Positions 18,780 through 27,120 of a stretch of 64,000 nucleotides of DNA are shown here, in pieces. A program made the position numbers and the translations under genes. The DNA is from an uncultured Mailhella sp. (GTDB lineage Bacteria > Desulfobacterota > Desulfovibrionia > Desulfovibrionales > Desulfovibrionaceae): positions 1 to 64,000 of the forward strand of contig NZ_CALUYL010000001.1 of NCBI RefSeq assembly GCF_944324995.1, read 5' to 3'. Under the pieces are notes generated by a model that was not told where the DNA came from, searched no databases, and was given only the letters and a program-made list of their open reading frames with translations. How positions within the stretch are numbered: position 1 is the first letter of the stretch; every line of letters starts with the position of its first letter.

Positions 18780-19903
18780 ACGGATTCCTCCGCCGCCTGA
18801 AAGCGCTCACCATCAAGGAAATCAGGCAGATATCCAGAGATCCGAGCAGCATCATGATAGGCATCGCGCTGCCCATCATCCTGATTCTGATTTTCGGCTA
18901 CGGCCTTTCCCTGGACGTGAAGAATGCGCCCGTGGCCGTGGTCATGGAAAAATCCACGCCGCTTGCGCGCGACGTGCTCGCCGGACTCAACGGATCGGCC
19001 TATTTTTCGCCCCGCTACGCCGCCTCCATGCACGAGGCCGAAGTCATGCTCAAAAAACGCGAGGTGGACGCCATCATACGCACCGGCAGCGACTTCGACA
19101 GCCGCTTCGCCCGGGGGGACGCCGAGGTGCAGCTCATTCTGCACGGCGTGGATTCCACCACGGCCACGCTCATCGGTCAGTACGTCTCCGCGCTGCTCTC
19201 CCTGCGCACGCAGATGAATCTCGACCGGCAGGGAAAAAGCGCCCCGCAGGGAGCGGGCGTCGCCTCGGTGCAGAGCCGCATGTGGTTCAACGAGGCCGCC
19301 GACAGCACCTGGTATCTGGTGCCGGGGCTCATCGTCATCATCATGACGCTGGTGGGCGCGTTTCTCACGGCGCTCATCATGGCCAGAGAGTGGGAACGCG
19401 GCACGCTGGAAGCCCTGTTCGTCTCGCCCGTGGGCCGCGCGGAAATTCTGCTCTCCAAGATCATTCCCTACTTTCTGCTCGGCATGGCCGGACTTCTGCT
19501 CTGCCTTGCGGCCGCGCGCTGGCTGTTTTCCGTGCCCATGCGCGGAAGCATGATCCTGTTTCTGCTCTGCTCCTCGCTGTATCTCATCGTGGCGCTCGGC
19601 ATGGGACTGGCCATCTCCTCCGTGACGCGCAGTCAGTTTCTTTCCTGTCAGATTGCGCTCGTGGTGAGCTTCCTGCCCGCCATCATTCTTTCGGGCTTTC
19701 TCTTCGATCTGCGCAGCGTGCCCCTCGTGGCCCGCGTGGTGGGCAACATTCTGCCCGCAACCTACTACATGGAAATTCTGAAAACCCTGTTTCTCGCCGG
19801 AAACAACGCCTCCATTCTTCTGCGCGACTGTGCGGCCCTGCTCTTCTACGCCGTGCTCTTCATGGGAGTCGCCGTGCGCTTCACCCGAAAAAATCTGGAC
19901 TAG
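18776..19903 (+). CDS. ABC-2 type permease (YbhS-like)
   Basis: 375 aa. One N-terminal membrane helix (IMIGIALPIILILIFGYGLS) is followed by a large periplasmic domain and then five C-terminal helices, the ABC2_membrane_3 layout. The signature motif AREWERGTLEALFVSPVGR precedes the third helix. It pairs with the next gene as a heterodimeric permease. It starts within the ATPase stop (ATGA overlap). Confidence 0.93.
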   Translation: MNGFLRRLKALTIKEIRQISRDPSSIMIGIALPIILILIFGYGLSLDVKNAPVAVVMEKSTPLARDVLAGLNGSAYFSPRYAASMHEAEVMLKKREVDAIIRTGSDFDSRFARGDAEVQLILHGVDSTTATLIGQYVSALLSLRTQMNLDRQGKSAPQGAGVASVQSRMWFNEAADSTWYLVPGLIVIIMTLVGAFLTALIMAREWERGTLEALFVSPVGRAEILLSKIIPYFLLGMAGLLLCLAAARWLFSVPMRGSMILFLLCSSLYLIVALGMGLAISSVTRSQFLSCQIALVVSFLPAIILSGFLFDLRSVPLVARVVGNILPATYYMEILKTLFLAGNNASILLRDCAALLFYAVLFMGVAVRFTRKNLD

Positions 19904-19905
19904 CC

Positions 19906-21015
19906 ATGCGCTTTCTTCTCCTGCTCCGAAGACTCCGCAGTCTCTGCATCAAAGAGCTGCTCATCATTCTCAAGGATCCGGCCAACCGGCTGGTGCTCAT
20001 CGTGCCCGTGGTCATCCAGTCGTTCATCTTCGGCTACGCGGCCACCTACGACCTCAACTTCGTGCCCTACGTCGTGTGCGATCAGAGCCGCTCCACCCTC
20101 TCCCGCGACCTCATCGCCCGCCTCGACGGTTCGGAAAAATTCTCCCGTCAGGCCACGCTCGACAGCACGGCCGAGGCCGAAACATGGATCTACGACGGCA
20201 AGGCGCTGCTCGCCGTGCAGATAGGCAGCGACTTTGCCGACAAGCTTCTCTCCGGCCAGAGTGCCGACATTCAGGTCATTCTCGACGGCCGCAATTCCAC
20301 CACGGCCTCCATCGCGCAGGGCTACCTTGCCCAGATTGTGGAAGGCTGGAACGCCGCGCGCGGCATCAAATCTCCCGTGTCCATCGTCATGCGAGCGTGG
20401 TTCAATCCGCAGCTCGAAACGCGCTGGAACATCATGCCCGGCATGCTGGCCTCGCTGAGCATCATTCAGATCATGCTGCTCGCCGCCCTTTCCGTGGCCA
20501 GAGAACGGGAACAGGGAACCTTCGATCAAATGCTGGTCACGCCGCTTTCGCCGTGGGAAATCCTCATCGGCAAGGCCATTCCGCCCATCGTGGTGGGACT
20601 CGCCCAGGCCGCGTTCATTCTCGTGATCTGCGTGCTCTGGTTTCACATTCCCTTTGCGGGAAGCTACGTCGATCTCTTCATCGCCCTCGGCGTGTTCACC
20701 CTGAGCTGCGCCGGACTCGGCCTGTGCGTGTCCGCCATTTCCCTGAGCATGCAGCAGGCGCTCGTGTACTGCTTCGTCACGCTCCTGCCCATGATTCTGC
20801 TCTCCGGTCTGGCCACCCCCGTGAGCGCCATGCCCGAAGCCCTGCAAGTCGCCACCTATGCCAATCCGCTGCGCTTCGCTCTCGTGTGCGTGCGCAGCAT
20901 CTATCTCGAAGGCTCCACGCTGGCCGACGTTGCGCAAAACTTCGTGCCCATGCTGGCCGTGGCCGCCGTCACGCTTCCGCTCGCGGGCTGGCTGTTCCGA
21001 AACCGGCTGAGCTGA
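19906..21015 (+). CDS. ABC-2 type permease (YbhR-like)
   Basis: 369 aa, paralogous to the preceding permease: N-terminal helix around LVLIVPVVIQSFIFGYAAT, a periplasmic domain, the motif AREREQGTFDQMLVTPLSP and C-terminal membrane helices ending LPLAGWLFRNRL. It starts 2 nt after the previous stop. Together the four genes form one exporter of small molecules or drugs; the E. coli counterpart affects sensitivity to cephalosporins and chloramphenicol, but the substrate here is not shown. Confidence 0.93.
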   Translation: MRFLLLLRRLRSLCIKELLIILKDPANRLVLIVPVVIQSFIFGYAATYDLNFVPYVVCDQSRSTLSRDLIARLDGSEKFSRQATLDSTAEAETWIYDGKALLAVQIGSDFADKLLSGQSADIQVILDGRNSTTASIAQGYLAQIVEGWNAARGIKSPVSIVMRAWFNPQLETRWNIMPGMLASLSIIQIMLLAALSVAREREQGTFDQMLVTPLSPWEILIGKAIPPIVVGLAQAAFILVICVLWFHIPFAGSYVDLFIALGVFTLSCAGLGLCVSAISLSMQQALVYCFVTLLPMILLSGLATPVSAMPEALQVATYANPLRFALVCVRSIYLEGSTLADVAQNFVPMLAVAAVTLPLAGWLFRNRLS

Positions 21016-21076
21016 GGCACTGCGTCCGCAACGCTGAGGCGGAAAAAACGACCACTCGCCAAAGCGCCCGGCGCAT

Positions 21077-21105
21077 GAAAAAGCGCGGCCGAAACGACCG
21101 CGCTC
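21077..21105 (-). terminator. rho-independent terminator (thiD side)
   Basis: The minus strand reads AGCGCGGTCG, loop TTTC, GGCCGCGCT, then TTTTC. It lies about 180 bp past the thiD stop, in the convergent gap with the permease operon. Confidence 0.65.
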
Positions 21106-21285
21106 AACAATCGTGTGCAACTCCACACGTGCATAATCCGCTCAACAAGCCCGAACGGCTCTTTCCTTCCGATATCCGGTTCGTGCGCCCCTGAAAGTGA
21201 CGGCCGAATCGTGAACGTTTTCCCGAAAAGACCGGCGCTTCCGCGCTTCCCGGCGCAACATCAGGACCGAGCCTGCGGCCGCAGA

Positions 21286-22092
21286 TCAGCGCTGCATGAG
21301 AGCGGCCATGTGATTGCAGGGGCCGTGCCCCTTGCCCGGCGCAAAGCTGTGACGAAGCGCCAGATTGAGAAACTCCTGCGCCCTGGTGACCGCCACGCGC
21401 AGCGGCATGCCGAGCGCAATCTGCGCGGCAATGCCCGCGGAAAGCGTGCAGCCCGTGCCGTGACTGTTCTGCGTGTCCACATGCGGCTGACGAAGGGCCA
21501 CAGGCTCGCATCCCTTTTCCAGCAGCCAGTCGGTCACAAAAACTGGATTGCCCTCGCAGTGACCGCCCTTCATGAGCACGGCCCGTGCGCCGCTCTTCAA
21601 AAGTCGTTCGCCCGCCTCGATGATGTCGTCCTCGGTTTTGATCGTCATGCCGGAAAAAAGTTCGGCCTCCGGACGGTTGGGCGTAAAAAGATCCGCGCGC
21701 GGCATGAGCCGCTCGCGCAGCGTGGCTATGCCCTCATCTTCCATAAGCTTGTGACCGCTCGTACTTACGCACACGGGATCCACCACCAGCGGAAAGGTCT
21801 GCGCGTCCAGAATGTCGGCCACCGCGTTGATGATGCCGGAATTGAACATCATGCCCGTCTTGGCCGCGTTTACGGGAAAGCCTTCCAGCACGGTGTTGAG
21901 CTGAAGCGCCACAAACTCGGGTTCCGGCGCATGAATGCCCGTCACCCCAAGGCCGTTCTGCGCGGTGAGCGCCGTAATCACGCTCATGCCGAACGTCCGC
22001 ATCATGGTCATGGTCTTCAGATCGGCCTGTATGCCGGCTCCGCCGCCGGAATCGGACCCGGCAATGGTCAGAACATTCGGTATCTTCTGCAT
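21286..22092 (-). CDS. thiD: hydroxymethylpyrimidine (phosphate) kinase
   Basis: ThiD phosphorylates HMP and HMP-P for thiamine synthesis. The 268-aa product has the ribokinase-fold start VLTIAGSDSGGGAGIQADLK, the region TALTAQNGLGV, VVDPVCVSTSG (the usual Met is replaced by Val-Ser) and the anion-hole motif NSHGTGCTLSAGIAA. ATG 22092 follows AAGGAGCG. A single gene on the minus strand. Confidence 0.96.
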   Translation of the reverse strand: MQKIPNVLTIAGSDSGGGAGIQADLKTMTMMRTFGMSVITALTAQNGLGVTGIHAPEPEFVALQLNTVLEGFPVNAAKTGMMFNSGIINAVADILDAQTFPLVVDPVCVSTSGHKLMEDEGIATLRERLMPRADLFTPNRPEAELFSGMTIKTEDDIIEAGERLLKSGARAVLMKGGHCEGNPVFVTDWLLEKGCEPVALRQPHVDTQNSHGTGCTLSAGIAAQIALGMPLRVAVTRAQEFLNLALRHSFAPGKGHGPCNHMAALMQR

Positions 22093-22185
22093 GAAACGCT
22101 CCTTTTTCCCTGCACTTTTCTTCCTGAGATGCACACAAAAGCCTTGCACCGTCAAGTTTCTCCCGCCGCTGAACCCCTAAAGTTC

Positions 22186-22223
22186 TTGATGGAACGCGTT
22201 TTTTTAGGTACAAGAAAACCTAA
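22186..22223 (+). promoter_or_regulatory. promoter and dyad before antiporter gene
   Basis: TTGATG at 22186-22191, 17-bp spacer and TACAAG at 22209-22214. An inverted repeat TTAGGT (22204-22209) / ACCTAA (22218-22223), 8 bp apart, brackets the -10, so a repressor there is plausible. Confidence 0.45.
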
Positions 22224-22252
22224 TTCTATTTTTTCCCGAAAGGAGTCCGTGG

Positions 22253-23668
22253 ATGCACCGTTTCAAATTCATTTCGGCCCTCCTTCTGGCGATGCTGCTT
22301 GTGCCGAGCATATGCCTCGCCGAAGGTCATTTCCAGCTGCCCAATGATCTTTCCATCATCTGGGTTGTGCCCTTTGTCTGCATGCTGCTTTCCATAGCCA
22401 TCTGCCCCCTGGTGGTTCCTCATTTCTGGGAGCATCATTTCGGCAAGGTGGCCCTCTTCTGGGGACTGGCCTTCCTCGTTCCCTGCGCGCTCGTCTTCGG
22501 CTTCGGCAACGCCTTCTTCATCGCCGCCGAAAGCATCCTGCTTGAGTACGTGCCCTTCATTCTGCTGCTGCTCGCCCTCTTCACCGTGGCCGGCGGCATC
22601 CGCCTCAAGGGCACCCTCGTGGGCACTCCCATCGTGAACACCGCCATCCTGGCCGTGGGCACCATCCTCGCCAGCTGGATGGGCACCACCGGCGCCGCCA
22701 TGCTCCTCATCCGTCCGCTGCTGCGCGCCAACGCCCACCGCAAGTACCGCGTGCATCAGGTCGTGTTCTTCATCTTCCTCGTGGCCAACATCGGCGGCTC
22801 CCTCACGCCTCTGGGCGATCCGCCGCTGTTCCTCGGCTTCCTCAAGGGCGTGAGCTTCTTCTGGACCACCGTGCATCTCTTTGTGAAGACGCTGCTGATC
22901 TCCGTCATCCTGCTCGCCCTCTACTTCGTCATCGACACCGTGCTCTTCAAGAAGGAAGGCAGCCCCGTTCCCGCCGACGCCGCCGGCTCCAAGGAAAAGC
23001 TCGGCTTTGAAGGCTGCATCAACTTCGTGTTCCTCGCCTGCATCGTGGCCAACACCCTCATCTCCGGTCAGTGGAGCGGTCCCACCTTCCACATCTTCGG
23101 CGTTCCCATGGAACTGCAGAACGTCGTGCGCGACATCATGTACATCGTGATCGCCGTGGCTTCCTGGAAGGCTACCGACATGGGCTGCCGCACCCGCAAC
23201 AACTTCACCTGGGCCCCCATTGAAGAAGTCGCCAAGCTGTTCATCGGCATCTTCCTCAGCATGATTCCCGCCATCGCCATCCTGAAGGCCGGCTCCGACG
23301 GCGCTCTCGCCGCCGTGGTGAACCTCACCACCGACGCCGAAGGCCATCACGTGACCTCCATGTTCTTCTGGATGACCGGTCTGCTGTCCTCCTTCCTGGA
23401 CAACGCTCCCACCTACCTCGTGTTCTTCAACACCGCAGGCGGCAACGCCGCGCAGCTCATGGCCGACGGCGAAGTGCTGGCCGCCATTTCCGCAGGCGCG
23501 GTGTTCATGGGCGCCAACACCTACATCGGCAACGCGCCGAACTTCATGGTGAAGGCCATCTCCGAAGAACAGGGCGTCAAGATGCCCAGCTTCTTCGGCT
23601 ACATGGCCTGGTCCGTCGGCATTCTCTGCCCGCTCTTCGCCCTCATCACCTTCCTGTTCTTCATGTAA
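22253..23668 (+). CDS. NhaD-type sodium:proton antiporter
   Basis: 471 aa with a cleavable-looking N-terminal segment (FISALLLAMLLVPSICLAEG) and about 11-12 membrane helices. Ion-transporter-superfamily motifs are visible: FVANIGGSLTPLGDPPLFLGF-like residues at about 180-200 and DNAPTYLVFFNTAGGN near 383. It is probably an inner-membrane Na+/H+ exchanger; a related dicarboxylate transporter is less likely given the GDPP and DNAPTY motifs. Own promoter and terminator. Confidence 0.9.
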   Translation: MHRFKFISALLLAMLLVPSICLAEGHFQLPNDLSIIWVVPFVCMLLSIAICPLVVPHFWEHHFGKVALFWGLAFLVPCALVFGFGNAFFIAAESILLEYVPFILLLLALFTVAGGIRLKGTLVGTPIVNTAILAVGTILASWMGTTGAAMLLIRPLLRANAHRKYRVHQVVFFIFLVANIGGSLTPLGDPPLFLGFLKGVSFFWTTVHLFVKTLLISVILLALYFVIDTVLFKKEGSPVPADAAGSKEKLGFEGCINFVFLACIVANTLISGQWSGPTFHIFGVPMELQNVVRDIMYIVIAVASWKATDMGCRTRNNFTWAPIEEVAKLFIGIFLSMIPAIAILKAGSDGALAAVVNLTTDAEGHHVTSMFFWMTGLLSSFLDNAPTYLVFFNTAGGNAAQLMADGEVLAAISAGAVFMGANTYIGNAPNFMVKAISEEQGVKMPSFFGYMAWSVGILCPLFALITFLFFM

Positions 23669-23687
23669 TCTTCATCTGAACTTCGTC

Positions 23688-23728
23688 AAAGGGGCCGCGT
23701 CCATTCCGGGCGCGGCCCCTTTTCTTTT
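23688..23728 (+). terminator. rho-independent terminator of antiporter gene
   Basis: AAAGGGGCCGCG, loop, CGCGGCCCCTTTT, then CTTTT, about 20 bp past the stop. Confidence 0.9.
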
Positions 23729-24235
23729 ACCCAGTCCACCCCTTGAAGTGACGATTTTTTGCCCACAAAATGCCGCCGCAGCGTCGAACGCACTGTTCCT
23801 CGAGTACCCGTCGCACTGCCGGCAGGACGCCCGCCCCGAGGATCCGGATGACGCCTTTCGTCACGTGCGACGGCGTTTCCGACACACCCCCCTTTCCGAG
23901 CCAACGCCCGCCCCCTGCCGACGCGAACGCTCCTCCGACCGCCAAAGCTCTCTCCGCCTCGACGCCCTCGGCCTCCGCTCTCTTTCTCCGCTCTCTTTCT
24001 CCGCTCATCATGCCCTCCCCGCATGCCTCAAGAAAGCTCTCAATCGCCGCCCCCTCATGCCTCGCACCCCCTGTCTCCGAAACGCGTTCAGCATCCGGCC
24101 CTGCCACGCCCGCCGACTCCGGCTGCCCACGCCTCTCCCCTCGGACTCCCCTCCCGCAGGCGGCGCAAAAAAAAGCCCCCTTTCCGAAAAGGAAAGAGGG
24201 CCCGGGCTCACGCCCAAAACTCGCAGATGCGCGCC
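23729..24235. other. intergenic region, pyrimidine-rich on plus strand
   Basis: About 505 bp between convergent transcription units. The plus strand is C/T-biased and includes two adjacent copies of CTCTCTTTCTCCG (around 23980-24003). No gene is supported. The YebC-gene terminator lies at the right end. Confidence 0.5.
24167..24202 (-). terminator. rho-independent terminator of YebC-family gene
   Basis: The minus strand reads GCCCTCTTTCC, loop TTTTC, GGAAAGGGGGC, then eight T. It lies about 35 bp past the stop. Confidence 0.88.
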
Positions 24236-24979
<744 letters not shown>

Positions 24980-25004
24980 GTAAGCCTCCGAAACAGAAAA
25001 ATGT

Positions 25005-25607
25005 TTATCCCTGAACAGGGCCCTTGAACCCCATGCCGACTTCAAAAATTTCCTTGCTTTCGGCGCGGGAGCTCTTGGGTTTGAATGTTTTTACCGTGGC
25101 AAAGCGCGCGCGGAGCGCCTTTGCCAGCTCCTGAAAATCCGGCCCCATGAATATCTTGGCGATGAAGCCGCCGCCCGGCTTCAGATAGCGGTCGGCCACC
25201 TCCACGGCTTCCAGACACAGCTCCAGAGAACGGGCCTGATCGGTGAACTTCGTTCCCGTCGTGCGCGGGGCCATATCGCTGATGACCATGTCGAACGGCC
25301 CCTTTTCTTCGAGAAGAGCCTCGAACTCGGGCGTGCGTTCAAAAACGTTTTCCTGCAGGAAGGTCACGTTCGGGGGAAAGGTCGTATCGGTGCTCTGCAG
25401 ATCGCAGGAAAGCACGAGACCTTTCTGACCTACGCGCTCCGCGGCGTACAGAGACCACGACCCGGGAGCCGCGCCGAGATCGAGCACCTTCATGCCGGGC
25501 CTGAAAAGGCGGAAAGCCCTGTCCATCTCCTTGAGCTTGTAAACGGAGCGGGCAGGGTAATGTTCCTCTTTGGCCTTAAGAAAATAATAATCGCGATATA
25601 CTTTCAT
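25005..25607 (-). CDS. rlmE: 23S rRNA 2'-O-methyltransferase RlmE (FtsJ)
   Basis: 200 aa. RlmE methylates the 2'-O of U2552 in 23S rRNA. Visible are [17 protein letters not shown] (the K of the catalytic tetrad lies here), the SAM-binding motif [17 protein letters not shown], the Asp of [11 protein letters not shown] and a late Lys (FIAKIFMG). Start at ATG 25607 rather than the upstream TTG, matching the family N-terminus. Confidence 0.95.
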   Translation of the reverse strand: MKVYRDYYFLKAKEEHYPARSVYKLKEMDRAFRLFRPGMKVLDLGAAPGSWSLYAAERVGQKGLVLSCDLQSTDTTFPPNVTFLQENVFERTPEFEALLEEKGPFDMVISDMAPRTTGTKFTDQARSLELCLEAVEVADRYLKPGGGFIAKIFMGPDFQELAKALRARFATVKTFKPKSSRAESKEIFEVGMGFKGPVQG

Positions 25608-25811
25608 GGCTGCTCGGGACTGTGTACCGTATTTCCTGGCGGTCGCCAAGTAAATTCCGGGCGGAAATTTTTTGCGGGAAATCTTGTATCACAAACCTTT
25701 TCCCTTTTCCAGTGTCTTGACGGGCCTTTTCCCGGCAAGGCAAAGACGGCTTTCCGCCCCATGGAAACGGCCGGCGCTCCGCCCCGCCCGGGCCGCGCGC
25801 AAAATTTGGAC

Positions 25812-25839
25812 TTGACTTCTTATCGAGAATAATTATTGT
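25812..25839 (+). promoter_or_regulatory. promoter and AT palindrome before rbo
   Basis: TTGACT (25812-25817), 16-bp spacer, TATTGT (25834-25839). The perfect palindrome AATAATTATT (25828-25837) overlaps the -10. Fur/PerR-type sites are AT-rich dyads of this kind, but the match is too short to name the regulator. Confidence 0.45.
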
Positions 25840-25901
25840 TTATTTGCTGCCGCGAAAAACATTTCGCGCAAGCCAACCATCTTCTACCAGGAGAATGAGT
25901 C

Positions 25902-26288
25902 ATGCCTGCAAGATATGAAGTATATCAGTGCAAACATTGTGGAAATATTGTTGAAGTGCTGCATGGCGGCGCTGCTCCCCTCATCTGCTGCGGCGAACCC
26001 ATGAAGCTTCTGCGTGAAGGTTCCACCGACGGCGCCAGCGAAAAGCACGTTCCCGTCATTGAAAAGACCGAAAACGGCTACAAGGTGAAGGTCGGTTCCG
26101 CCGCGCACCCCATGGCCGAAGACCACTACATCGAATGGATCGAACTTCTGGCCGACGGCGTTTCCCACATCGCCTTCCTGAACCCCGGCGACGCCCCTGA
26201 AGCCGAATTCTGCGTGAAGGCCGACAAGGTCACCGCCCGCGAATTCTGCAACAAGCACGGCCTGTGGAAGGCCGAATATCAGGGCTGA
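25902..26288 (+). CDS. rbo: desulfoferrodoxin (superoxide reductase)
   Basis: 128-aa two-iron superoxide reductase that reduces superoxide to peroxide using electrons from rubredoxin. Center I (desulforedoxin fold) ligands are Cys10, Cys13, Cys29 and Cys30. Center II ligands are His49, His69, His75, Cys116 and His119. The catalytic Glu47-Lys48 pair is present. All positions match the class I family. It is the first gene of the oxygen-defence block; the double rubredoxin starts 6 nt later. Confidence 0.98.
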   Translation: MPARYEVYQCKHCGNIVEVLHGGAAPLICCGEPMKLLREGSTDGASEKHVPVIEKTENGYKVKVGSAAHPMAEDHYIEWIELLADGVSHIAFLNPGDAPEAEFCVKADKVTAREFCNKHGLWKAEYQG

Positions 26289-26294
26289 TCGACC

Positions 26295-26657
26295 ATGAAG
26301 AAGTACATCTGCAACGTCTGCGGCTACGAATACGATCCCGCCAAGGGCGATCCCGATTCCGGCATCGCTCCCGGCACCGCCTTTGAAGACATCCCCGAAG
26401 ACTGGGTCTGCCCCGTCTGCGGCGCCTCCAAGGCCGATTTCGAGGCCGTGGAAGGCGAAGAGCCCAAGGCCGAAAAGGGCGAGAAGGACATGTCCATGTG
26501 GCAGTGCCAGGTAGGCAACTGCGGCTACATCTACCGCCCCGAAAAGGGCGACCGCAAGGGCAAGATTCCCGCCGGAACCCCGTTTGAAGACCTGCCCGAC
26601 GACTGGCACTGCCCCGTCTGCGGCGCAAGCAAGAAAATGTTCAAAAAGCTCGCCTAG
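26295..26657 (+). CDS. double-domain rubredoxin
   Basis: 120 aa made of two rubredoxin domains. Domain 1 (1-50) has the classic Cys6-x2-Cys9 and Cys39-x2-Cys42. Domain 2 (about 67-120) has Cys-x4-Cys ([12 protein letters not shown]) and CPVC, the wider first loop seen in Rd2-type rubredoxins. They are joined by a charged linker ([13 protein letters not shown]). It probably shuttles electrons to desulfoferrodoxin or to the flavodiiron oxidase. Domain 1 is nearly identical in DNA to the single rubredoxin at 26885. Confidence 0.93.
   Translation: MKKYICNVCGYEYDPAKGDPDSGIAPGTAFEDIPEDWVCPVCGASKADFEAVEGEEPKAEKGEKDMSMWQCQVGNCGYIYRPEKGDRKGKIPAGTPFEDLPDDWHCPVCGASKKMFKKLA
26301..26447 (+). repeat. rubredoxin direct repeat, copy 1
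   Basis: Nearly identical to 26891-27037. Within codons 3-47 only two positions differ (GGC/GGT and GCC/GCT), with three more synonymous changes right after. About 98 bases in the middle are identical. Silent-site identity points to recent duplication or gene conversion. Confidence 0.9.
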
Positions 26658-26675
26658 CGGGCAAAGAGAAGCATT

Positions 26676-26861
26676 ATGGTTCACTGCAAAACTTCCGCGA
26701 GCGCCTGCGCGGAGCAGACCATGCTCGGCGCCGGCGTCAGGTTTGAACGCATACGCCGCATCACCGGCTATCTGGTCGGCACGCTCGACCGCTTCAACGA
26801 CGGCAAGCGCGCGGAAGAACACGACAGGGTCAAACACTGCAACATGGAAAACTGGCGCTGA
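26676..26861 (+). CDS. small NrdD C-terminal-like protein
   Basis: 61 aa. Residues 26-54 ([27 protein letters not shown]) resemble the extreme C-terminus of anaerobic ribonucleotide reductase NrdD, where R-I-x-GY and W/F-N-x-GK recur. The NrdD catalytic core is absent. It has Cys4, Cys11 and Cys55. AGAGAAG precedes the ATG. It is embedded between the two rubredoxin genes in one orientation, so a redox or metal role is plausible. Family similarity is my recognition only. Confidence 0.65.
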   Translation: MVHCKTSASACAEQTMLGAGVRFERIRRITGYLVGTLDRFNDGKRAEEHDRVKHCNMENWR

Positions 26862-26884
26862 GCCGCTCTCAAGGAGACACACCG

Positions 26885-27043
26885 ATGGAAAAGTACATCT
26901 GCAACGTCTGCGGTTACGAATACGATCCCGCCAAGGGCGATCCCGATTCCGGCATCGCTCCCGGCACCGCCTTTGAAGACATCCCCGAAGACTGGGTCTG
27001 CCCCGTCTGCGGCGCTTCCAAGGCCGACTTTGAAGCCGCGTAA
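26885..27043 (+). CDS. rubredoxin
   Basis: 52-aa rubredoxin, iron bound by Cys6, Cys9, Cys39 and Cys42, with the family segment [13 protein letters not shown]. The likely electron donor for the downstream rubredoxin:oxygen oxidoreductase. AAGGAG lies 8 nt before the ATG. It shares near-identical DNA with domain 1 of the upstream double rubredoxin. A terminator follows 20 bp after the stop, separating it from roo. Confidence 0.96.
   Translation: MEKYICNVCGYEYDPAKGDPDSGIAPGTAFEDIPEDWVCPVCGASKADFEAA
26891..27037 (+). repeat. rubredoxin direct repeat, copy 2
   Basis: Second copy of the repeat at 26301-26447, coding for the single-domain rubredoxin. Confidence 0.9.
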
Positions 27044-27061
27044 TTGCTGACAAGATTGTCC

Positions 27062-27100
27062 GCGGGCAGCCTTCTTCGGAAGGCTTCCCGCTTTTTTTGT
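27062..27100 (+). terminator. rho-independent terminator between rubredoxin and roo
   Basis: GCGGGCAGCCTTC, loop TTCG, GAAGGCTTCCCGC with one mismatch, then TTTTTTTG. It leaves only 21 bp before the roo ATG, so roo needs read-through or a promoter inside the upstream genes. Confidence 0.85.
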
Positions 27101-27120
27101 TTTACCCCGCCGAGGAAATC

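Noticed and set aside
23975-24005. Adjacent CTCTCTTTCTCCG copies as a possible repeat array
   Set aside because: Only two copies in a pyrimidine-rich stretch; too short to call a satellite or CRISPR.
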